Shown one piece after another: positions 18,221 through 27,692 of a DNA stretch of 64,000 bases. The notes under the pieces are model-generated. The model saw only the letters and a program-made list of their open reading frames with translations. It made no database searches and had not been told where the DNA came from. Position 1 is the stretch's first letter. Each line of letters opens with the position of its first letter. The DNA is from Comamonadaceae bacterium (GTDB taxonomy: Bacteria > Pseudomonadota > Gammaproteobacteria > Burkholderiales > Burkholderiaceae_C). The stretch lies in assembly GCA_947451385.1 (NCBI GenBank), contig CANFYZ010000002.1, forward strand, positions 1-64,000, in the 5' to 3' direction. Position numbers and translations under genes: made by a program.

Positions 18221-19008
18221 CCTCGAAGCGCCCCGCCTTTCCGCTCCAGCTCGACAGCTTGTCGGGCAGCAAGCCCAAGGTCAAGCCTGCTGCAGCGCCG
18301 GTGCGACCCGCGGTCAAGGTGGTGCAGGACAGACCGCTGAGCCCCGTCCACCGCCCGGTGCATGGCATGGATTCGGCGGCTGTGCGCGCGCACATGGTGC
18401 AAAAGCTGGCCCAAGGGGGCATCAAAGACAGCGCTGTTTTACAGGCGATGGGGACCGTGGAGCGCCATCGTTTTGTCGAGACGGCGCTGGTGAACCAAGC
18501 TTACGAAGACACCAGTTTGCCCATTGGCCTGGGGCAAACCATCTCGAAGCCGAATGTGGTGGCACGGATGATTGAGCTGCTGCGCAACGGCGCTGCGGGC
18601 AAGCTGGGCCGGGTGCTGGAAGTGGGCACGGGTTGTGGTTACCAGGCCGCGGTGCTCAGCCACATTGCCACCGAGGTCTACAGCATCGAGCGCTTAAAGG
18701 GCTTGCATGAAAAGGCCCGCGAGAACCTTCGCGCCTTTCGCTTGCACAATGTGCATCTGCTTTTTGGCGATGGCATGGCCGGTTTTGCCAAAGGCGCGCC
18801 TTATGCCGCCATCATTGCGGCGGCCGGGGGCAACAATATTCCCCAGGCTTGGTTGGACCAATTGGCTTTGGGCGGTCGACTGGTCGCGCCCATGATGACC
18901 CCCGCCGGACATCAGGCCTTGGTTGTGGTCGACAAATCAGCCCAAGGCTTTCAACACCAGGTTTTGGAAACTGTTCACTTTGTCCCTCTAAAATCGGGCA
19001 TCTCTTGA
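18217..19008 (+). CDS. pcm: protein-L-isoaspartate O-methyltransferase (263 aa)
   Basis: A SAM-dependent repair enzyme that methylates isoaspartyl residues in aged proteins. The core shows [14 protein letters not shown] and SAM motif [15 protein letters not shown]. There is an N-terminal extension of about 55 residues, rich in Pro/Ala/Lys, before the catalytic domain. The ATG at 18217 lies inside the surE stop (ATGA), so translation is coupled. One oddity is the post-motif [17 protein letters not shown], which is slightly divergent from the usual RLV.PVG form, but the fold seems intact. Confidence 0.93.
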   Translation: MTSKRPAFPLQLDSLSGSKPKVKPAAAPVRPAVKVVQDRPLSPVHRPVHGMDSAAVRAHMVQKLAQGGIKDSAVLQAMGTVERHRFVETALVNQAYEDTSLPIGLGQTISKPNVVARMIELLRNGAAGKLGRVLEVGTGCGYQAAVLSHIATEVYSIERLKGLHEKARENLRAFRLHNVHLLFGDGMAGFAKGAPYAAIIAAAGGNNIPQAWLDQLALGGRLVAPMMTPAGHQALVVVDKSAQGFQHQVLETVHFVPLKSGIS

Positions 19009-19018
19009 GGGAATTGGA

Positions 19019-19900
19019 ATGATTTTGAATGCATTCAATCGACTGTTGGCCGTCTGGGCTTTGGCTGCGGCAACTTTGCTGGCCGGGTGCGCTTCGGGTC
19101 AGCGGGTGATGGCGCCTGTCGAAGACCGCAGCAAGGCCCCGATGACCGGTGCCGTGGTCGTCCCGGCTGTGAAAGTTGAATCCGAAAAAGTGCTGCCCGG
19201 CGCAGAAAATGCGGGCAAGCCGGGTTATTACACGGTTCGCCAGGGCGATACCTTGACGCGCATCGGCTTGGACAACGGTCAGGCCTGGCGAGATTTGGCC
19301 AAATGGAACAATCTGGAGAATCCCAATCTGATTGAAACCGGCCAGGTCATTCGGGTGGTGCCGCCGAATGCGGTGGTGGAATCCTCGGGCGTGGTGGTTC
19401 GCCCTGTGAGCAACGCAGGGACCGCGGGCAAGAGCCCTGCGCCCCTCCCGGCTGCCGACGCCAATCCCAAAAACAGCGCTCCCACGGCACCCGCCACGGC
19501 CACGCCCCCACCGGCTGTTTCGGCTGACGAAGGCCTGGCCTTTATTTGGCCAGCCTCAGGTCCGTTGCTGGCCGGGTTTGATGACGCGAAAAACAAAGGA
19601 CTCGACATCGGCGGCAAGGCCGGTGACGCGGTCATGGCCGCTGCCGATGGCCAAGTGGTGTATGCCGGCGCGGGTCTGCGGGGCTATGGCAACTTGTTGA
19701 TCTTGAAGCACAACAACACCTTCCTGACCGCCTATGCCCATAACCAGACCTTGCTGGTGAAGGAAGACCAAAAGGTCAAGAAGGGGCAAAAAATCGCCGA
19801 GATGGGCAACTCGGACAGCACCAGCGGTGTGAAGTTGCACTTTGAAATTCGGCGCCAGGGCAAGCCTGTCGACCCCGCCAAGCTGCTGCCTGCGCGTTGA
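19019..19900 (+). CDS. nlpD: NlpD-like lipoprotein with LysM and degenerate M23 (LytM) domain (293 aa)
   Basis: The lipoprotein signal LLAGC gives lipidated Cys24. A LysM domain lies at about residues 70-114 (YYTVRQGDTLTRIG), a Pro/Ala-rich linker at about 120-170 and a LytM/M23 domain at about 180-290. The metal motif HxxxD of active M23 enzymes is replaced by NKGLD, as in E. coli NlpD, so it is probably not a peptidase but an activator of an AmiC-type amidase at the division septum. GAGGGAA precedes the start. In enterics rpoS follows nlpD; here an exonuclease gene follows instead. Confidence 0.9.
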   Translation: MILNAFNRLLAVWALAAATLLAGCASGQRVMAPVEDRSKAPMTGAVVVPAVKVESEKVLPGAENAGKPGYYTVRQGDTLTRIGLDNGQAWRDLAKWNNLENPNLIETGQVIRVVPPNAVVESSGVVVRPVSNAGTAGKSPAPLPAADANPKNSAPTAPATATPPPAVSADEGLAFIWPASGPLLAGFDDAKNKGLDIGGKAGDAVMAAADGQVVYAGAGLRGYGNLLILKHNNTFLTAYAHNQTLLVKEDQKVKKGQKIAEMGNSDSTSGVKLHFEIRRQGKPVDPAKLLPAR

Positions 19901-19915
19901 AAGTCAGGACTGCGA

Positions 19916-20701
19916 GTGGCTTGGCCTGTCCTGGTGTTTGACATCGAAACCATTCCCGACGTGGCCGGGCTGCGCCTGCTGAATCCCAGTCCGGATGCGC
20001 AGAGCGACGAAGAAGTGCATGCCGCTTGGGTGCAAGCGCGCAAGGACAAAGGGCAGAGTGATTTTCTGCCCTTGTATTTGCAACGGGTGCTGGTGATCAG
20101 TTGTGTCTTCAGAAATGCCGACGGCTTGCGCGTTCACTCTTTCACCGACCACGATGGATCGAGTGAGGGCAAGGTGATTCAAAATTTTTATAACGCGATT
20201 GAAAAGCACACGCCGCAATTGGTGAGCTGGAACGGCGGTGGTTTTGATCTGCCGGTGCTGCATTACCGCGGACTGCGCCACGGCGTGGTGGCCGACAAAT
20301 ACTGGGACCTGGGCGACGATGACCGCGAGTTCAAATGGAACAACTACATCGGTCGGTACCACCACCGCCATCTGGACCTGATGGACTTGCTGGCCATGTA
20401 CACGCCCAAGAACAACGCACCGCTCGATGCCCTGGCCAAGCTGTGTGGCTTCCCGGGCAAGCTGGGCATGGACGGCTCTCAGGTCTATGCCCAGTACCTG
20501 CAGGGCCAGACCGCAGACATCCAGAACTACTGCGAGACGGATGTGATGAACACCTACCTGATGTACTGCCGCTATCAAAAAATGCGCGGTGGCTTCACCG
20601 AAAAAGAATACGACACTGAAATAGAAATGGTTCAAGCCACCTTGCACGACCTGGTCCCCCATGCCCCGCATTGGCAAGAGTACCTGGCGGCTTGGGGCTG
20701 A
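19916..20701 (+). CDS. predicted 3'-5' exonuclease, PolB-exonuclease-like (261 aa)
   Basis: A DnaQ-like exonuclease of the type related to the proofreading domain of family B polymerases. It has Exo I VFDIETIP (Asp and Glu metal ligands), Exo [14 protein letters not shown] and Exo III region [10 protein letters not shown] (Asp). These are the classical DEDD residues. The start is GTG 19916, with AGGA seven bases upstream. It lies 15 bases after nlpD and 14 bases before rlmD, so all three may share a transcript. Its cellular role is not well defined. Confidence 0.85.
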   Translation: MAWPVLVFDIETIPDVAGLRLLNPSPDAQSDEEVHAAWVQARKDKGQSDFLPLYLQRVLVISCVFRNADGLRVHSFTDHDGSSEGKVIQNFYNAIEKHTPQLVSWNGGGFDLPVLHYRGLRHGVVADKYWDLGDDDREFKWNNYIGRYHHRHLDLMDLLAMYTPKNNAPLDALAKLCGFPGKLGMDGSQVYAQYLQGQTADIQNYCETDVMNTYLMYCRYQKMRGGFTEKEYDTEIEMVQATLHDLVPHAPHWQEYLAAWG

Positions 20702-20715
20702 ACCTATCGCACACC

Positions 20716-22173
20716 ATGACTTCGCAAAAAACAAAAGACCTGCAACAGGCCGCCGACCCTTCAGCCAGCGCATTGACGGCCATGGCTTTGCCCGATGGCC
20801 AATTGCCTCTGGGGCAGTTCCGTGTAGACGCCATGGACATCGATGCCCAGGGTATTGCCCGCAAACCCGATGGCAAGGTGGTCTTCATCGAGGGGGCGCT
20901 GCCCTACGAAGTGGTGTCGGCGCAAATTCACCGCTCCAAAAACAGTTTTGAAAAAGGGGTGGTGACCGAGATCCATCATGCGTCTCCGCAGCGAGTGCGT
21001 CCCGGTTGCCCGCATTTTGGTTTACATGCTGGGGCCTGTGGCGGCTGCAAAATGCAGCACCTGGACGCCAGCACCCAAGTGGCCATGAAGCAGCGGGTGC
21101 TGGAAGACAATTTGTGGCACCTGGGCAAGGTCAAACCTGAATCCATGTTGCGTCCGGTTGAAGGGCCAACCTGGGGCTATCGCTTTCGCGCCCGCTTGTC
21201 CGTGCGTTATGTGCATAAAAAAGGCGAGGTCTTGATCGGTTTTCACGAGCGCAAAAGCCGCTACGTGGCCGACATTCAAAGTTGCCGCGTGTTGCCGGCG
21301 CATGTGAGCGCGATGCTGCTGCCGCTGCGGGCTTTGATTCACGGCCTGGACGCGCGCGAGACGGTGCCGCAAATTGAACTGGCCTGTGGCGACCAAGTGA
21401 CCGCGCTGGTGCTGCGCCATCTGGAACCTTTGAGCGCCAGCGATGTCGCCCAACTGCGCGCCTTTGCGCAGACCCACCGGGTGCAATGGTGGTTGCAAAG
21501 CAAAGGGCCGGACACGGTCAAATTGCTGGACGAGGGCGGCCCCGCCTTGGCCTACGACTTGCCCGACTTTGTCATTCACATGCCGTACCGGCCAACCGAC
21601 TTCACCCAGGTCAACCCCTTCATCAACCGTGTGTTGGTCACGCGTGCGCTGCGTTTGCTGGCGGTGCAAAAAACCGAGCGCGTGATCGATTGGTTTTGCG
21701 GGTTGGGCAATTTCACCTTGCCCTTGGCGACCCAAGCGCGTGAGGTGTTGGGCATCGAAGGCTCGCCCGCCCTGGTGCAGCGCTCAGAGGAGAACCGGGC
21801 GCAAAACCAATTGAGCCGGCCACCTGGCCAAACGCTGGCCCCCACCGCGTTCGTGGCGCGCAACTTATTTGACATGACGCCCGAGATGCTGATCGCCGAT
21901 GGCTTTGCCGACAAATGGCTGATCGACCCGCCCCGCGAAGGCGCATTCGCGCTGGTCAAAGCGCTGGCCCAATTGCATGAAACGCCGGAGCTGCGCCAAG
22001 GCTGGTTGCCACCGAAGCGCATTGTGTATGTCAGCTGCAATCCGGCCACCCTGGCGCGTGACGCGGGCTTGCTGGTGCATGTGGCCGGTTACCGCTGCGT
22101 CAGTGCGGGTGTGGTGAATATGTTCGCGCACACCGCCCATGTGGAAAGCATGGCGGTATTTGAGCTGTCCTGA
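20716..22173 (+). CDS. rlmD: 23S rRNA (uracil-C5)-methyltransferase RlmD-like (485 aa)
   Basis: A TrmA/RumA-family enzyme that methylates U1939 of 23S rRNA. An N-terminal TRAM-like domain (about 30-90) is followed by an iron-sulfur set (Cys98, Cys108, Cys111, Cys190), SAM motif [12 protein letters not shown] and the catalytic nucleophile Cys441 in [13 protein letters not shown] take ATG 20716, just after the exonuclease stop; a further upstream reading would overlap that gene. The protein is soluble and housekeeping. Confidence 0.92.
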   Translation: MTSQKTKDLQQAADPSASALTAMALPDGQLPLGQFRVDAMDIDAQGIARKPDGKVVFIEGALPYEVVSAQIHRSKNSFEKGVVTEIHHASPQRVRPGCPHFGLHAGACGGCKMQHLDASTQVAMKQRVLEDNLWHLGKVKPESMLRPVEGPTWGYRFRARLSVRYVHKKGEVLIGFHERKSRYVADIQSCRVLPAHVSAMLLPLRALIHGLDARETVPQIELACGDQVTALVLRHLEPLSASDVAQLRAFAQTHRVQWWLQSKGPDTVKLLDEGGPALAYDLPDFVIHMPYRPTDFTQVNPFINRVLVTRALRLLAVQKTERVIDWFCGLGNFTLPLATQAREVLGIEGSPALVQRSEENRAQNQLSRPPGQTLAPTAFVARNLFDMTPEMLIADGFADKWLIDPPREGAFALVKALAQLHETPELRQGWLPPKRIVYVSCNPATLARDAGLLVHVAGYRCVSAGVVNMFAHTAHVESMAVFELS

Positions 22174-22190
22174 GGTGACGCGCTGACATG

Positions 22191-22216
22191 AAAAAGGGCT
22201 CCCGAGGGAGCCCTTT
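22191..22216 (-). terminator. Rho-independent terminator between rlmD and the BI-1-like gene
   Basis: An 11-bp perfect stem (AAAGGGCTCCC / GGGAGCCCTTT) with a two-base gap is followed on the minus strand by a T-run. It lies 20 bases after the stop of the BI-1-like gene. On the plus strand the A/T flanks could also end rlmD transcription. Confidence 0.8.
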
Positions 22217-22235
22217 GGGTGAGAAGACGGTGCGC

Positions 22236-22925
22236 TCAGTCGCGGTCGCCGCCCCAGATGCCGAGCAAGGCCAGCAAGCTCTGGAAGATGTTGAACAGAT
22301 CCAGGTACAGGGCCAAGGTGGCGCTGATGTAGTTGGTCTCGCCGCCGTCAATGATTTGCTTGAGGTCGTACAGCATGTAGGCGCTGAAGATGCCAATCGC
22401 CAAGGTCGACAACATCATCATGCCGGCGGTGGAGCCGACGAAGACGTTGACGATGCCGCCCACCATCAGCACCAGGGCGCCGACAAACAGCCATTTGGAC
22501 ATGCCTGACAGGTCGCGCTTGATGACGTTGGCCAGGCTGGCCATCACCGCAAAGACACCGGCGGTGCCTGCGAAGGCGGTCATGATCAGATCAGGGCCGT
22601 TTTTGAAGCCCAGCACCATGGCAATCATGCGCGACAGCATCAAGCCCATGAAGAAGGTGAAGCCCAACAAGACCGGCACACCTGCGGCCGAGTTTTTGGT
22701 CTTTTCAATGGCAAACATGAAGCCGAAGGCACCGGCCAGAAAAACCACCAGACCCAGGCCACCGCTCAGCGACTGGGTGATGCCTGTGGCCACGCCCAGC
22801 CAAGCACCGAGCACCGTGGGCAGCAGGCTCAAGGCCAGCAAGCCATAGGTGTTGCGCATCACGCGGTTGCGTTGGGCTTGGACGTCCAGGCCCCATGCGG
22901 TATCAATGGTTTGAAATTCACTCAT
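22236..22925 (-). CDS. Bax inhibitor-1 / YccA family membrane protein (229 aa)
   Basis: About seven hydrophobic segments. The family-typical N-terminus has NTYGLLALSL, and the C-terminal end runs LALYLDLFNIFQSLLALLG then a short Asp/Arg tail. BI-1 proteins are inner-membrane, and eukaryotic relatives leak calcium; E. coli YccA modulates FtsH. ATG 22925 has AGGAGAT upstream, which fixes the start over longer readings. It is monocistronic and ends in the terminator at 22191. Confidence 0.92.
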   Translation of the reverse strand: MSEFQTIDTAWGLDVQAQRNRVMRNTYGLLALSLLPTVLGAWLGVATGITQSLSGGLGLVVFLAGAFGFMFAIEKTKNSAAGVPVLLGFTFFMGLMLSRMIAMVLGFKNGPDLIMTAFAGTAGVFAVMASLANVIKRDLSGMSKWLFVGALVLMVGGIVNVFVGSTAGMMMLSTLAIGIFSAYMLYDLKQIIDGGETNYISATLALYLDLFNIFQSLLALLGIWGGDRD

Positions 22926-23168
22926 GTCATATCTCCTTGTATGCCAGATTAGACTGGCTGCACTCATTGTAGGGCGGCAGGCGAGGAGGGGCGAATTCTC
23001 CTGCCTGAAATCGGGGCTTTGGTGTCGAATTGACCACAATCGGCCTCCCATGGACTTCGTCATGGGGACCATGGGTTGAAAAGAGTTTTGCTTTGAAGTG
23101 CGCAATGGCACGGCTGCAGGGCGGTATGCTTGGTGTTTTTAATCCTCAGCACTCTCAGCACTTTCCCC

Positions 23169-23576
23169 ATGAAAACTCAATCCAGCCTTGAACTGTCGGA
23201 CATCAAAACCATTGCCGCGGCCGCCGAAGCCGAAGCCTTGAAAAACAACTGGGCCGTGAGCATCGCCATCGTTGACGCGGGTGGGCATTTGCTGCATTTC
23301 GCGCGCATGGACGCCGCGCCACCGATCTCCTCGCACATCGCTCCCGCCAAGGCACACACCGCCGCCTTGGGCCGTCGCGAGAGCAAGGTCTATGAAGATG
23401 TGATCAACGGTGGCCGTTACTCCTTCTTGACCGCGCCCACGGTGCAGGGCCTGCTCGAAGGCGGCGTGCCGATCATGAAAGACGGTTTCTGCCTGGGCGC
23501 TGTGGGCGTGAGCGGCGTGAAATCGAACGAGGATGCGCAAATCGCCAAAGCCGGGATTGCCGCTATCGGTCTGTAA
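23169..23576 (+). CDS. GlcG/HbpS-like (DUF336) protein (135 aa)
   Basis: A compact protein with the family pattern VSIAIVDAGGHLLHFARMD near residues 30-47 and a Gly-rich end (GAVGVSGVKSNEDAQIAKAG). Relatives include HbpS (heme binding) and GlcG of glycolate operons; the biochemical role in most bacteria is unclear. No signal peptide. It stands alone, divergent from the BI-1-like gene across 243 bases, and ends at a bidirectional terminator. The ribosome site is poor, so the exact start is a little uncertain. Confidence 0.85.
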   Translation: MKTQSSLELSDIKTIAAAAEAEALKNNWAVSIAIVDAGGHLLHFARMDAAPPISSHIAPAKAHTAALGRRESKVYEDVINGGRYSFLTAPTVQGLLEGGVPIMKDGFCLGAVGVSGVKSNEDAQIAKAGIAAIGL

Positions 23577-23589
23577 ATCAGGCACCCAC

Positions 23590-23629
23590 AAAAAAGCCCG
23601 CGCAACTCAGGCTGCGCGGGCTTTGTTTT
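23590..23629. terminator. bidirectional Rho-independent terminator
   Basis: A 12-bp perfect stem (AAAGCCCGCGCA / TGCGCGGGCTTT) with an 8-base loop. It has a T-rich tail on the plus strand (GTTTTG) and an A-run on the left that gives a T-run on the minus strand. It serves the convergent GlcG-like and cytochrome c genes. Confidence 0.88.
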
Positions 23630-23641
23630 GTGAGGGGTCTG

Positions 23642-23947
23642 TTATTTGAGGGTCAGCACCCAAACGGCCAGTTTCTTGGCTTCGGCCTCGTTCACCTGGG
23701 CATTCGCGGGCATGGGCACAGGGCCCCACACGCCAGCGCCACCTTTGATGATTTTGCTGGCCAATTTATCGACCGCGGCTTTGTCGCCTTTGTATTTGGT
23801 CGCCACATCTTTGTATGCGGGGCCGACCACTTTGTTGTCCACAGCGTGGCAAGCCATGCAGTTTTTGGCTTGCGCCAGCGCTTGATCGGCCAAAGCAGGA
23901 AAGGCGAGGGTGGCCGTGAGGGCGACTGCGAAAAAGATTTTTTTCAT
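23642..23947 (-). CDS. class I cytochrome c (c-551/c-552 type), periplasmic (101 aa)
   Basis: A signal peptide (residues 1-20, cleavage ALA-DQ) precedes a single heme site CMACH (residues 30-34). The distal Met ligand is in PVPMPAN near residue 79, giving the short c-551-like fold. It would carry electrons in the periplasm, for instance to a terminal oxidase such as the cbb3 enzyme encoded further on. AGGT precedes the ATG. It ends 13 bases before the shared terminator, and ilvD lies 26 bases beyond its start, in the same direction. Confidence 0.92.
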   Translation of the reverse strand: MKKIFFAVALTATLAFPALADQALAQAKNCMACHAVDNKVVGPAYKDVATKYKGDKAAVDKLASKIIKGGAGVWGPVPMPANAQVNEAEAKKLAVWVLTLK

Positions 23948-23973
23948 GATGGACCTGGTTTAAAAATAGGCGT

Positions 23974-25677
23974 TCAGTACAAGTCCAACACGGCACCCTT
24001 GCTGGCGCTCGATGCATTGAAGGCGAATTTGGCTTGTACGCCACGGGTGTAGCGCGGGGCCGGAGCGACCCAACCTTCGCGGCGTTTGGCCAGTTCGGCT
24101 TCGGGCACATTCAATTCCAAGATCAACTTGTGCGCATCGATGGTGATGGAGTCGCCCTCGTTGACAAAGGCAATCGTGCCGCCTGCGGCCGCCTCTGGGG
24201 CGACGTGGCCCACGACCATGCCCCAGGTGCCTCCAGAGAAACGACCGTCGGTGATCAGGCCCACGCTTTCGCCCAGGCCAGCGCCGATCAGCGCGCCGGT
24301 CGGTGCCAGCATTTCAGGCATGCCTGGGCCACCTTTGGGACCCAGGTAGCGCAGCACCATGACATCGCCCGCTTTGATTTTGCCGGCCAAAATGGCGGCC
24401 AAGGCCGACTGCTCGTCATCAAAGACGCGCGCAGGGCCGGTGATGACCGGATTTTTCAAGCCGGTGATTTTGGCCACCGCGCCTTCGGGTGAGAGGTTGC
24501 CTTTCAAAATGGCCAGGTGACCTTCGGCGTACATGGGCTTTTCGATGGGGCGAATCACATCTTGGTCGGCACGCGGCACGTCCGGCAGGTCTTTCAAATT
24601 TTCGGCAATCGTTTTGCCCGTGATGGTCATGCAGTCGCCGTGCAACAAACCTGCGGCCAGCAAAGTCTTCATCACTTGCGGAATGCCGCCCGCTTGATGC
24701 AGGTCCACGGCCAGGTACTTGCCGCTCGGTTTGAGGTCGCAAATCACGGGAATCTTTTTGCGCATGCGCTCAAAATCGTCGATGGTCCACTCCACGCCAG
24801 CGGTGTGGGCGATCGCCAAAAAGTGCAACACGGCATTGGTCGAGCCGCCGGTGGCCATGATCACGGCCACCGCGTTCTCCAAGGCTTTTTTGGTCACGAT
24901 GTCGCGGGGCTTCAGGTCTTTTTTGATCGCTTCGATCAGCACCTTGGCGGATTCTTTGGCCGAATTCGCTTTTTCATCGTGGGGATTGGCCATGGTCGAC
25001 GAGTAGGGCAGGGACATCCCCAGTGCCTCAAAGGCCGACGACATGGTGTTGGCCGTGTACATGCCGCCACAAGAACCGGTGCCGGGAATCGCGCGCATTT
25101 CAATTTCGCGCAAGTCGGCGTCGCTCAGCTTGCCGGCCGCGTTTTCGCCCACCGCTTCAAACACGCTGACGATGTTCAGGTCGCGGCCTTGGTAACGGCC
25201 CGGCAAGATGGTGCCGCCGTAAACATAGATGGCCGGTACGTTGGCGCGCAAGATGCCCATCATGCCGCCGGGCATGTTTTTGTCGCAGCCGCCGACCACC
25301 AGAACACCGTCCATCCACTGGCCCTGCACGCAGGTTTCAATGCAATCAGAAATCACTTCGCGGCTGACCAGCGAGTACTTCATGCCTTCGGTGCCCATGG
25401 CCATGCCATCTGAAATGGTGGGCGTGCCAAAAATTTGCGCGTTGCCACCGGCTTCTTCAATACCGGCCACGGCCGCGTCAGCCAGTTTTTGCAGCCCGCT
25501 GTTGCAAGGGGTGATGGTGCTGTGGCCATTGGCCACACCGACCATGGGTTTGACGAAATCACTCTCTTCGTAACCCATGGCGTAATACATGGACCGATTG
25601 GGTGCGCGCGATTTGCCTTCTGTGATGTTGGCGCTGCGGCGGTTGATCGGCGTGATGGGAATGATTTTGTCGCTCAT
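23974..25677 (-). CDS. ilvD: dihydroxy-acid dehydratase (567 aa)
   Basis: Dehydrates 2,3-dihydroxy-3-methylvalerate/-isovalerate in branched-chain amino acid synthesis. Cluster cysteines are visible at Cys58 (PCNSG), Cys131 (GGCDKNMPG) and Cys203 ([10 protein letters not shown]). The C-terminal GRFSGGTWG motif is also present. Length is normal. The ATG at 25677 gives the usual N-terminus; longer readings extend into the promoter region shared with lgt. Sugar-acid dehydratases of the same superfamily exist, but the sequence fits IlvD best. Confidence 0.93.
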   Translation of the reverse strand: MSDKIIPITPINRRSANITEGKSRAPNRSMYYAMGYEESDFVKPMVGVANGHSTITPCNSGLQKLADAAVAGIEEAGGNAQIFGTPTISDGMAMGTEGMKYSLVSREVISDCIETCVQGQWMDGVLVVGGCDKNMPGGMMGILRANVPAIYVYGGTILPGRYQGRDLNIVSVFEAVGENAAGKLSDADLREIEMRAIPGTGSCGGMYTANTMSSAFEALGMSLPYSSTMANPHDEKANSAKESAKVLIEAIKKDLKPRDIVTKKALENAVAVIMATGGSTNAVLHFLAIAHTAGVEWTIDDFERMRKKIPVICDLKPSGKYLAVDLHQAGGIPQVMKTLLAAGLLHGDCMTITGKTIAENLKDLPDVPRADQDVIRPIEKPMYAEGHLAILKGNLSPEGAVAKITGLKNPVITGPARVFDDEQSALAAILAGKIKAGDVMVLRYLGPKGGPGMPEMLAPTGALIGAGLGESVGLITDGRFSGGTWGMVVGHVAPEAAAGGTIAFVNEGDSITIDAHKLILELNVPEAELAKRREGWVAPAPRYTRGVQAKFAFNASSASKGAVLDLY

Positions 25678-25820
25678 GGTTTTTGAAGAGTGAGAAATGA
25701 AGTCGGACTGTAGAACACGGGGCGCATGCGCCTGTGTTGCACAGACTATTCTATCCAACGGCCTGTAGGCGTGGCGGCGGCGTTGGCAAACCGCCGAGCC
25801 AGCGTGACACAATGCGCACC

Positions 25821-26642
25821 ATGCTGATTCATCCCCAAATTGATCCTGTGGCCTTGCAGCTCGGCCCGGTGGCCGTGCATTGGTACGGCCTGACGTACCT
25901 GGCCGCCTTTGGCCTGTTCATGTTCCTGGGCTTGCAACGTTTGCGCCACCCTGCCTTCATGCGCTTGCAGGGCGATCAGGCCTGGCACCGGCAGGACGTG
26001 GAAGACATTTTATTTCTGGGCGTGATGGGCGTGGTCTTGGGTGGGCGCATCGGTTACTGCTTGTTTTATAAGCCGATGTATTACCTGGCCAACCCCTTGG
26101 AAATCGCCGCTGTCTGGCAGGGTGGGATGAGCTTTCATGGCGGCTTGCTGGGCGTGATTGTGGCGATGGGCTGGTTTGCTCGTTCGCGTCAGCGGCCGTT
26201 TTTGCAGGTCATGGACTTTGTGGCGCCTTGCGTGCCCACCGGACTCGCCGCAGGGCGTGTTGGCAATTTCATCAACGGCGAGTTGTGGGGCCGCTTGGCC
26301 GATCCCGAGTTGCCTTGGGGCATGGTGTTTCGCGGGGCGGGGGATTTGCCGCGCCACCCTTCGCAGGTCTACCAGTTCTTGTTAGAGGGCTTGTTGCTGT
26401 TTGTGGTGCTGTGGCTCTATGCCCGCAAAGACCGGCCGGTGGGCCATGTCTCGGGGGCATTTTTGCTGGGCTATGGCCTGCTGCGTTTCACGGCTGAGTT
26501 TTTTCGCGAACCCGATGCGCACTTGGGTTTGCTGTCGCTGGGCATGAGCATGGGGCAGTGGCTGTGCGTGCCCATGGTGTTGGGTGGCGCCTTCATGTTG
26601 ACCCTGCGCAAAGGCGCAGCACCTACTGCAGGAGTGAATTGA
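25821..26642 (+). CDS. lgt: prolipoprotein diacylglyceryl transferase (273 aa)
   Basis: An inner-membrane enzyme that transfers diacylglycerol from phosphatidylglycerol to the lipobox Cys. The signature [14 protein letters not shown] lies at residues 145-158, and the essential His106 is in MSFHGGLLG. About seven membrane segments. ATG 25821 gives the usual MLIHPQIDP start; ATG 25812 would add three residues. It would lipidate, among others, the lipoproteins predicted here (NlpD, the carboxylesterase and the metallo-beta-lactamase-fold protein). The next gene starts one base after its stop. Confidence 0.94.
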   Translation: MLIHPQIDPVALQLGPVAVHWYGLTYLAAFGLFMFLGLQRLRHPAFMRLQGDQAWHRQDVEDILFLGVMGVVLGGRIGYCLFYKPMYYLANPLEIAAVWQGGMSFHGGLLGVIVAMGWFARSRQRPFLQVMDFVAPCVPTGLAAGRVGNFINGELWGRLADPELPWGMVFRGAGDLPRHPSQVYQFLLEGLLLFVVLWLYARKDRPVGHVSGAFLLGYGLLRFTAEFFREPDAHLGLLSLGMSMGQWLCVPMVLGGAFMLTLRKGAAPTAGVN

Positions 26643-26643
26643 G

Positions 26644-27630
26644 ATGTTGACCCATGCTGCGGCGCCAGGCGCCCGATTTGATTTTGCCCCCAGCCAACGT
26701 TACCCCGATCCGCGCATCGAGGTGTTGGATCCGACTTTTGCCAAATACCGCATCTTCAGCAGCACGGTCGAGATGTTGGGCAGCGGCATGCGCTGGGCCG
26801 AGGGGCCGGTGTGGTTTGGCGATGGGCGCTATCTGCTGGTGAGTGACATCCCGAACAACCGCATCATGCGTTACGACGAGGCCTCAGGGGCCTGGGGCTT
26901 GTTCCGGTCGCCTTCCAACTTTGCCAATGGTTTGTGCCGGGACCGCCAAGGCCGCTTGTTGGCCTGCGAGCATGGCGGGCGTCGCATCACGCGCACCGAA
27001 TACGACGGTTCGGTCACCGTGCTGGCCGATCAGTTTCGCGGTCAGCCCCTGAACTCACCGAACGACATCGTTTGCCAGTCCAACGGGGCCATTTGGTTCA
27101 CCGATCCGCCGTTTGGCATTGGTGGCCATTGGGAAGGGGCCAAGGCCGAAGCCCAGTTGCCGCATGCGGTCTACCGCATCGACCCGGTGTCGGGTGAATT
27201 GCAGCAGGTGTTGACCGATTTGGCGGGACCCAATGGCCTGGCTTTTGCGCCCGGCGAGCAGGTGCTTTACATCGTGGAGAGCCGGGCCCAACCTTGCCGC
27301 AAGGTCTGGGCCTATGACGTGAACGCGGCAGGTGCTTTGTCCGGCAAGCGTTTGGTGATCGACGCGGACGGCCCGGGCGCGCTGGACGGCATCGCCGTGG
27401 ACGAAGACGGCAACCTCTGGTGCGGTTGGGGCAGCAATGGCCGCCTGGACGCGCAGCCCGAGGGCTTGGACGGGGTGCGGGTCTTCAATCCGCAAGGTGT
27501 GGCCATCGGCCACATTCACCTGCCCGAGCGCTGTGCCAATCTGTGTTTCGGGGGCACTTTGAACAACCGCTTGTTCATGGCCTCCAGCCATTCGCTTTAC
27601 GCCTTGTATGTGGAAACACGCGGCGCTTGA
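26644..27630 (+). CDS. SMP-30/gluconolactonase/LRE family lactonase (328 aa)
   Basis: A six-bladed beta-propeller. The family landmarks are WAEGPVW (metal Glu), LNSPNDIV (Asn/Asp ligands), DLAGPNGLAF and ALDGIAVDEDGNLW (Asp ligand). These enzymes open sugar-acid lactones using a divalent metal. It is one base behind lgt, but functionally it fits the uronate pathway starting at 28525, because uronate dehydrogenase releases an aldarolactone. The link is inference from proximity; the regulator gene lies between them on the opposite strand. Confidence 0.87.
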   Translation: MLTHAAAPGARFDFAPSQRYPDPRIEVLDPTFAKYRIFSSTVEMLGSGMRWAEGPVWFGDGRYLLVSDIPNNRIMRYDEASGAWGLFRSPSNFANGLCRDRQGRLLACEHGGRRITRTEYDGSVTVLADQFRGQPLNSPNDIVCQSNGAIWFTDPPFGIGGHWEGAKAEAQLPHAVYRIDPVSGELQQVLTDLAGPNGLAFAPGEQVLYIVESRAQPCRKVWAYDVNAAGALSGKRLVIDADGPGALDGIAVDEDGNLWCGWGSNGRLDAQPEGLDGVRVFNPQGVAIGHIHLPERCANLCFGGTLNNRLFMASSHSLYALYVETRGA

Positions 27631-27655
27631 AAACAGACTTTACCTTCAAAATTCA

Positions 27656-27674
27656 CAAGTCATCGTATGACTTG
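27656..27674. repeat. perfect inverted repeat between convergent genes (terminator or operator)
   Basis: CAAGTCAT-CGT-ATGACTTG is an 8-bp perfect dyad with a 3-base centre, between the SMP-30 gene and the GntR gene. On the plus strand AGTGCTTTTTG follows, so it may act as a weak terminator. The AT-rich dyad also resembles a GntR-type operator. Confidence 0.5.
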
Positions 27675-27692
27675 AGTGCTTTTTGAGGTCTT

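Noticed and set aside
22975..23020. GC-rich inverted repeat upstream of the BI-1-like gene
   Set aside because: Arms (GGCAGG / CCTGCC) are short and the centre is long; it looks like chance in a GC-rich intergenic region.
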